From contig CAQNVT010000096.1 in NCBI GenBank assembly GCA_948844705.1, positions 1 to 10,068 on the forward strand: DNA of 10,068 nucleotides, in the 5' to 3' direction. A program made the translations under genes and the position numbers. Source of the stretch: an uncultured Dorea sp. Its GTDB lineage: Bacteria; Bacillota; Clostridia; Lachnospirales; Lachnospiraceae. The number at the start of each line of letters is the position of its first letter. Position 1 is the stretch's first letter. Below are positions 6,834-10,068 of the stretch, one piece after another. The notes below the pieces were generated by a model. The model was given only the letters and a program-made list of their open reading frames with translations, was not told the origin of the DNA and did no database searches.

Positions 6834-7256
6834 TTATTCAATTGTAATAAGCTTCGGCTGTTCTGCGATCTTCGGCATATCCTTCGGCACCTGGAGTCTC
6901 AGGATACCGTCTGTAAATGCGGCCTTAATGTCATCCTGGGTTACCTGTTCCCCTACATAGAAGCTCCGGTTGCAGCTTCCGGTGTAACGTTCCTTGCGGA
7001 TACAGTTGCCCTTTGCATCCTTTTCTTCCTTTGTCTCATTTTTAACTGCCGAGATTGTAAGGTAACCGTCCTTCAGATCGGCTTTAATATCCTCCTTTGC
7101 ATATCCCGGGAGTTCCATCTCGATCAGGTAGTTTCCGTCTTTTTCATGAATATCTGTCTTCATGATCTGTGAAGAAGCATTTTCAAATGGACGTGAGAAA
7201 AACGGGTCGTTGAACATGTCGTCGAATAAGTTGTAGTGTCTGTTTGCTAATAACAT
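6834..7256 (-). CDS. Small heat-shock protein, Hsp20/alpha-crystallin family
   Basis: This is an ATP-independent holdase that binds unfolding proteins and forms oligomers. The 140-aa product has a short N-terminal arm (about 1-32, with FDDMFNDPFFSRPF). An alpha-crystallin domain follows (about 33-130), starting MKTDIHEKDGNYLIEMELPG and closing with the A-x-x-x-x-G-I-L signature AAFTDGILRLQVPK. A C-terminal I-T-I motif (137-139) serves oligomer contacts. AAGGAGG stands 7 nt before the ATG. Upstream are a TTGACA promoter overlapped by a CIRCE-like operator and a hairpin in the leader, so heat control by HrcA and possibly by RNA structure is likely. It converges on the zinc-ribbon gene with a shared terminator. 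Such proteins are often called Hsp18 in clostridia. Confidence 0.95.
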   Translation of the reverse strand: MLLANRHYNLFDDMFNDPFFSRPFENASSQIMKTDIHEKDGNYLIEMELPGYAKEDIKADLKDGYLTISAVKNETKEEKDAKGNCIRKERYTGSCNRSFYVGEQVTQDDIKAAFTDGILRLQVPKDMPKIAEQPKLITIE

Positions 7257-7278
7257 AATGATTCCTCCTTAAAATTTG

Positions 7279-7305
7279 CCTTTTGGAAGTAGTATTCCAA
7301 AAAGG
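7279..7305 (-). promoter_or_regulatory. Leader hairpin upstream of the hsp20 ribosome site
   Basis: In the hsp20 leader, CCTTTTTGGAA (7305-7295) pairs with TTCCAAAAGG (7288-7279) across a 6-nt loop, with one extra T as a bulge. It lies 8 nt before AAGGAGG (7270-7264). The U-rich CCTTTTT arm could instead pair with parts of AAGGAGG, so a thermosensitive switch is possible. That role is inference. Confidence 0.45.
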
Positions 7306-7340
7306 TATGTGAAATATGAGTTGTTTTATTTGTTATAGTT

Positions 7341-7371
7341 ATTATATAACATATATTGTTAGCCATGTCAA
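7341..7371 (-). promoter_or_regulatory. Sigma-A promoter of hsp20
   Basis: A perfect TTGACA lies at 7371-7366 on the minus strand. The -10 is TATAAT at 7346-7341 (19-nt spacer) or TATATA at 7348-7343 (17 nt). Transcription would start near 7334 and give a leader of about 78 nt. The -35 box overlaps the CIRCE-like operator. Confidence 0.7.
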
Positions 7372-7385
7372 TAGTTGAGTGCTAA
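7359..7385 (-). promoter_or_regulatory. CIRCE-like HrcA operator at hsp20
   Basis: The CIRCE consensus is TTAGCACTC-N9-GAGTGCTAA. On the minus strand one half is perfect (TTAGCACTC, 7385-7377), the spacer is exactly 9 nt, and the second half is CATGGCTAA (7367-7359), matching 6 of 9 bases. The element overlaps the -35 TTGACA, where bound HrcA would block RNA polymerase. The degenerate half may mean weaker repression. Confidence 0.7.
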
Positions 7386-7424
7386 AAAATGAAAATATTT
7401 TTATTTTGAATTATATAAAACGTA

Positions 7425-7455
7425 TTGACTTGGAGCTGACTCCAGGTGTTATACT
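7425..7455 (+). promoter_or_regulatory. MerR-type promoter/operator with 19-bp spacer
   Basis: TTGACT (7425-7430) and TATACT (7450-7455) are separated by 19 nt, the overlong spacing typical of promoters activated by MerR-family DNA distortion. The spacer holds a dyad CTTGGAG-CTGA-CTCCAGG (7429-7446), nearly symmetric, as expected for the regulator's operator. It should drive merR and the two reductase genes, with autoregulation. Confidence 0.8.
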
Positions 7456-7499
7456 TATCGTAATATATATGAGACAGTAAATATTGTACGTTACGATAA
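7455..7499 (+). repeat. 9-bp inverted repeat in the merR leader
   Basis: TTATCGTAA (7455-7463) and TTACGATAA (7491-7499) are perfect inverted copies 27 nt apart, the first starting at the last base of the -10 box. They could be a second protein-binding site pair or the base of a leader stem; AATAT/ATATT inside could extend the pairing. There is no T-run after it, so it is not a terminator. Confidence 0.5.
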
Positions 7500-7543
7500 A
7501 AGGAAAACATTTCTGTCGTTCACTATAATAAGAGGTGGATAAC

Positions 7544-7918
7544 ATGACAATTTCAGAGGTAAGTGAAAAATATGAAATTTCGCAGGAATCGCTCCGTTAC
7601 TATGAACGTATCGGAGCGATTCCGCCGGTGCACCGTACGAAAGGAGGGGTACGGGATTACACAGAGGAGGATACAGGCTGGATCGAGCTTGTGAAATGCA
7701 TGCGAAGCGCAGGACTTTCCGTGGAGGCACTGGTTCAGTATGTAAAGCTTGCACAGAAGGGTGATGATACACTCCTGGAAAGAAGAGAGCTGTTGAATGA
7801 ACAGAGGAAGCAGCTTATGGAGCAGCTGGAGGCGATTCGTACGGCGAAGGAACGGCTGGATTATAAAATATCACGCTATGACGAAGCACTTGCAACCGGG
7901 ATATTAAGCTGGGATTAA
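7544..7918 (+). CDS. MerR-family regulator, AdhR/NmlR-like
   Basis: MerR proteins bind overlong promoters as dimers and remodel them to switch transcription on. The 124-aa product has the winged HTH at about 1-70 (TISEVSEKYEISQESLRYYE, then RIGAIPPVHRTKGGVRDYTE) and a long dimerisation coiled coil (about 75-118, with ERRELLNEQRKQLMEQLEAI). It contains the sequence VKCMRSAGL with C52, the position of the redox/electrophile-sensing cysteine known from Bacillus AdhR. There is no metal-binding cysteine tail as in mercury or copper sensors. ATG 7544 is preferred to a GTG at 7535 because AGAGGTGG (7531-7538) serves it. The first reductase gene follows after 26 nt. Aldehyde or quinone-type electrophiles are plausible signals; this is inferred. 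Confidence 0.88.
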   Translation: MTISEVSEKYEISQESLRYYERIGAIPPVHRTKGGVRDYTEEDTGWIELVKCMRSAGLSVEALVQYVKLAQKGDDTLLERRELLNEQRKQLMEQLEAIRTAKERLDYKISRYDEALATGILSWD

Positions 7919-7944
7919 TAAAATTAAAATAGAGGAGGTTTTTT

Positions 7945-9069
7945 ATGATTTACAGAGAATTTCAGGATTTAAAGCTATCGGCACTGGGGATGGGAGCTAT
8001 GAGGCTTCCGGTAATTGACGGGGACGATGCGCGTATTGACGAGGAGACGGCTGCCGGGATGGTTTCCTATGCGATGAGCCATGGGATCAATTATTATGAT
8101 ACTGCATGGGGATATCACAACGGTAATTCTGAGCTTGTTATGGGGAAATTGTTAAAGAAATATCCCCGTGACAGCTTTTACCTTGCCACGAAGTTTCCGG
8201 GGTATGATCTTGCGAATATGCCGAAGGTGGAGGAGATTTTTGAAAAACAGCTGGAGAAATGCCAGGTGGACTATTTTGATTTTTATCTTTTTCACAATGT
8301 ATGCGAGATGAATATTAATGAATATCTGGATGAGCAGTATGGAATTTTTGAGTATCTTATGAAGCAGAAGGAGAATGGAAGAATCAGACATCTGGGATTT
8401 TCCGCTCATGGCTCCTGTGATGTGATCAAACGTTTTCTTGACGCATACGGCGAGCATATGGAATTCTGCCAGCTTCAGATCAATTATGTGGACTGGACTC
8501 TTCAGAAGGCAAAGGAAAAGACAGAGCTTCTGGCAGAGTATCATATTCCGGTGTGGGTAATGGAGCCGCTAAGAGGCGGAATGCTTGCAAAGCAAAAAGA
8601 AGAAAATGCAGACAGGCTGAAAGCGCTCCGTCCGGACGAGGATGTCCCGGCATGGGCTTTTCGGTTCCTGCAGAGTCTTCCGAATGTAAAAGTAATTCTC
8701 TCCGGCATGTCTGATCCCGGACAGATGGAGGATAACATACATACATTTGAGACAGACAGACCGCTGAATGAGGAAGAGATGGAGGCGGTTCTGGATATCG
8801 CGAAAAAGATGATCAAGGGTGTTCCGTGTACAAAATGTCACTACTGCACCAGCCATTGTCCCCAGGGGATCGATATTCCGTCTATGATCGAGCTCTATAA
8901 TGAGCATGTATTTTCCGGCGGAGGCTTTATCGCGCCGATGGCGCTTATGGCGGTGCCGGAGGAGCAAAGACCTGCGGCATGTGTCGGGTGCAGGAGCTGT
9001 GAGGCGGTCTGTCCTCAGCAGATTAAGATTTCGGAGGTTTTGTCCGATTTTGTGGAAAAGCTTGCGTAA
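7945..9069 (+). CDS. Aldo/keto reductase with C-terminal 4Fe-4S ferredoxin domain
   Basis: The 374-aa product joins an aldo/keto reductase barrel (about 1-285) to a two-cluster ferredoxin-like tail (COG1453-type). The catalytic tetrad is complete: D52 and Y57 (YYDTAWGYH), K83 (YLATKF) and H117 (FYLFHN). A late nucleotide-binding region follows (VKVILSGMSDPGQMEDN). The tail carries CTKCHYCTSHCP (C295, C298, C301, C305) and CVGCRSCEAVCP (C346, C349, C352, C356), enough for two [4Fe-4S] clusters. It is presumably a soluble oxidoreductase for aldehydes or ketones with electron exchange through the clusters; the substrate is unknown. AGAGGAGG lies just upstream of the ATG. It sits between merR (26-nt gap) and a second reductase (36-nt gap), one likely operon. 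Confidence 0.92.
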   Translation: MIYREFQDLKLSALGMGAMRLPVIDGDDARIDEETAAGMVSYAMSHGINYYDTAWGYHNGNSELVMGKLLKKYPRDSFYLATKFPGYDLANMPKVEEIFEKQLEKCQVDYFDFYLFHNVCEMNINEYLDEQYGIFEYLMKQKENGRIRHLGFSAHGSCDVIKRFLDAYGEHMEFCQLQINYVDWTLQKAKEKTELLAEYHIPVWVMEPLRGGMLAKQKEENADRLKALRPDEDVPAWAFRFLQSLPNVKVILSGMSDPGQMEDNIHTFETDRPLNEEEMEAVLDIAKKMIKGVPCTKCHYCTSHCPQGIDIPSMIELYNEHVFSGGGFIAPMALMAVPEEQRPAACVGCRSCEAVCPQQIKISEVLSDFVEKLA

Positions 9070-9105
9070 GACCGGATATGGAATTTAAGAATAGAGGAGA
9101 AGCTT

Positions 9106-10068
9106 ATGGTATACAGGGAACTTGGGAATACAGGAATCAGGGTAAGTGAAATTGGAATCGGCTGCGAAGGGTTTGTGGATAAATCCGATGAACAGGTAAA
9201 GGAATTTATAGATCTGATGGAAAAGGAGGGCGTAAATTGTATCGATCTGTATTCGCCGAATCCGCAGATGCGAAGCGCTCTTGGGAAGGCGCTTCAGGGA
9301 AGAAGGGATAAGTTTGTTCTGCAGGGGCATATCTGTGCCGTGTGGAAGGACGGACAATATAAGAGAACAAGAGAGATCGACGAAGTGAAGGAGGGCTTTG
9401 AAGATCAGCTTGAGCGTCTTGGAACCGATCATCTGGAGATCGGAATGATCCATTATGTGGATTCGGTGGAGGAATGGGACCGGGTGGCAGAGGGACCTGT
9501 GATGCAGTATGCGCTGGAGCTTAAGGAGAAGGGAATCATCAAAAGTATCGGGCTTTCAAGTCATAATCCACAGGCCGCGCTTAAGGCAATACGAGGCGGT
9601 AATGTTAATGTGCTGATGTTCAGTGTTAATCCGTGCTATGACCTGATGCCTGCAAGCGAGGATGTAGAAGAGCTGTGGAATGAGAAGAACTATGAGAATC
9701 CGCTGCTTAACATGGATTCGGAGCGGCAGGAGCTTTACGAGGAATGTCAGAGGCTGGGAGTCGGAATCACAGTCATGAAGGCGTTTGGCGGGGGAGATCT
9801 GCTGGACGGTGAACTGTCTCCGGCCGGAAAAGCGCTTAATTCCTTCCAGTGCCTGAATTATGCACTGACCCGTCCGGCGGTTGCGTCTGTTATGTCCGGA
9901 GCAAGAACCGTAGAAGACCTTAAGGCAGATATCGCCTATGAATCCGCAGCAGAGGAGGAAAAGGATTATGCGCCTGCGCTGGCGGCATTTCCGAAGATAA
10001 GCTGGAGCGGACATTGTATGTACTGCGGACACTGCGCGCCGTGCCCGAAGGGGATCGATGTAGCGATG
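9106..10068 (+). CDS. Second Fe-S aldo/keto reductase, C-terminus outside window
   Basis: From ATG 9106, preceded by AGAGGAGA (9093-9100), 321 codons stay open to the right edge. The start MVYRELGNTGIRVSEIGIGC is typical of aldo/keto reductases. So are GIIKSIGLSSHNP (about 158-170) and TRPAVASVMSGARTVEDL late in the barrel. Only two tetrad residues are at the expected places: D47 (CIDLYSP) and H116 (GMIHYVD). The Tyr position holds N52 and the Lys position H75 (FVLQGH). The visible tail has CMYCGHCAPCP (C304, C307, C310, C313), a cluster motif with 2-2-2 spacing, not 2-2-3 as in the upstream gene. It is clearly a diverged subfamily and no recent duplicate of its neighbour. Its chemistry is uncertain; it may be a non-classical redox enzyme or an electron-transfer partner. 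Confidence 0.88.
   Translation, partial: MVYRELGNTGIRVSEIGIGCEGFVDKSDEQVKEFIDLMEKEGVNCIDLYSPNPQMRSALGKALQGRRDKFVLQGHICAVWKDGQYKRTREIDEVKEGFEDQLERLGTDHLEIGMIHYVDSVEEWDRVAEGPVMQYALELKEKGIIKSIGLSSHNPQAALKAIRGGNVNVLMFSVNPCYDLMPASEDVEELWNEKNYENPLLNMDSERQELYEECQRLGVGITVMKAFGGGDLLDGELSPAGKALNSFQCLNYALTRPAVASVMSGARTVEDLKADIAYESAAEEEKDYAPALAAFPKISWSGHCMYCGHCAPCPKGIDVAM

Noticed and set aside
7524..7529. TATAAT just before merR as a promoter -10
   Set aside because: It would start transcription at about the ribosome site, and nothing like a -35 lies 17 nt upstream.
1..10068. CRISPR array, transposase, integrase, toxin-antitoxin or defence system
   Set aside because: No regularly spaced repeats and no protein motif of these classes was found on either strand.

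Overview
The window looks like chromosomal DNA of a Gram-positive anaerobe of the Clostridia, most likely a Lachnospiraceae-type gut bacterium. The evidence is a secG-rnr-smpB cluster, strong AGGAGG-type ribosome binding sites, a CIRCE-like heat-shock operator, and ferredoxin-fused aldo/keto reductases. Genus is a guess. No CRISPR array, rRNA, tRNA, transposase or phage gene is visible.

Region 1 (1 to about 1110) is the irregular, AT-richer part and reads mainly on the minus strand. It holds the N-terminal 183 codons of an AraC-type regulator that runs off the left edge, with a clear sigma-A promoter. Next come a short frameshifted gene relic, an intrinsic terminator, a 42-aa membrane peptide gene, and what may be the 3' end of a further minus-strand gene. 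Somewhere near 1083-1113 this DNA abuts a MATE transporter gene that lacks its first roughly 110 codons. This looks like a rearrangement breakpoint or an assembly join.

Region 2 (about 1080-2935) holds the truncated MATE gene and an intact ZIP-family (GufA/ZupT-like) metal transporter. The ZIP start codon lies in a terminator-like hairpin.

Region 3 (2936-6747) is housekeeping: secG with its own promoter, a short terminator/attenuator, RNase R, SmpB overlapping it by 35 nt, a 78-aa unknown helical protein, and a zinc-ribbon membrane protein. RNase R and SmpB act together in ribosome rescue and mRNA/protein quality control. The tmRNA gene is not in the window.

Region 4 (6748-10068) is a stress-response area. 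A small heat-shock protein (Hsp20) reads leftward from a promoter whose -35 overlaps a CIRCE-like HrcA operator, and it shares a strong hairpin terminator with the zinc-ribbon gene. Divergent from it is a MerR regulator with the AdhR/NmlR-type cysteine (C52), under a 19-bp-spacer MerR promoter. It heads a probable operon with two different 4Fe-4S aldo/keto reductases, the second running off the right edge. The module is best read as an electrophile/aldehyde or redox-responsive reductase operon, which is inference. No wholly new system is evident. The most unusual points are the reductase with a changed catalytic tetrad, the hairpin over the ZIP start, and the rearranged left end.
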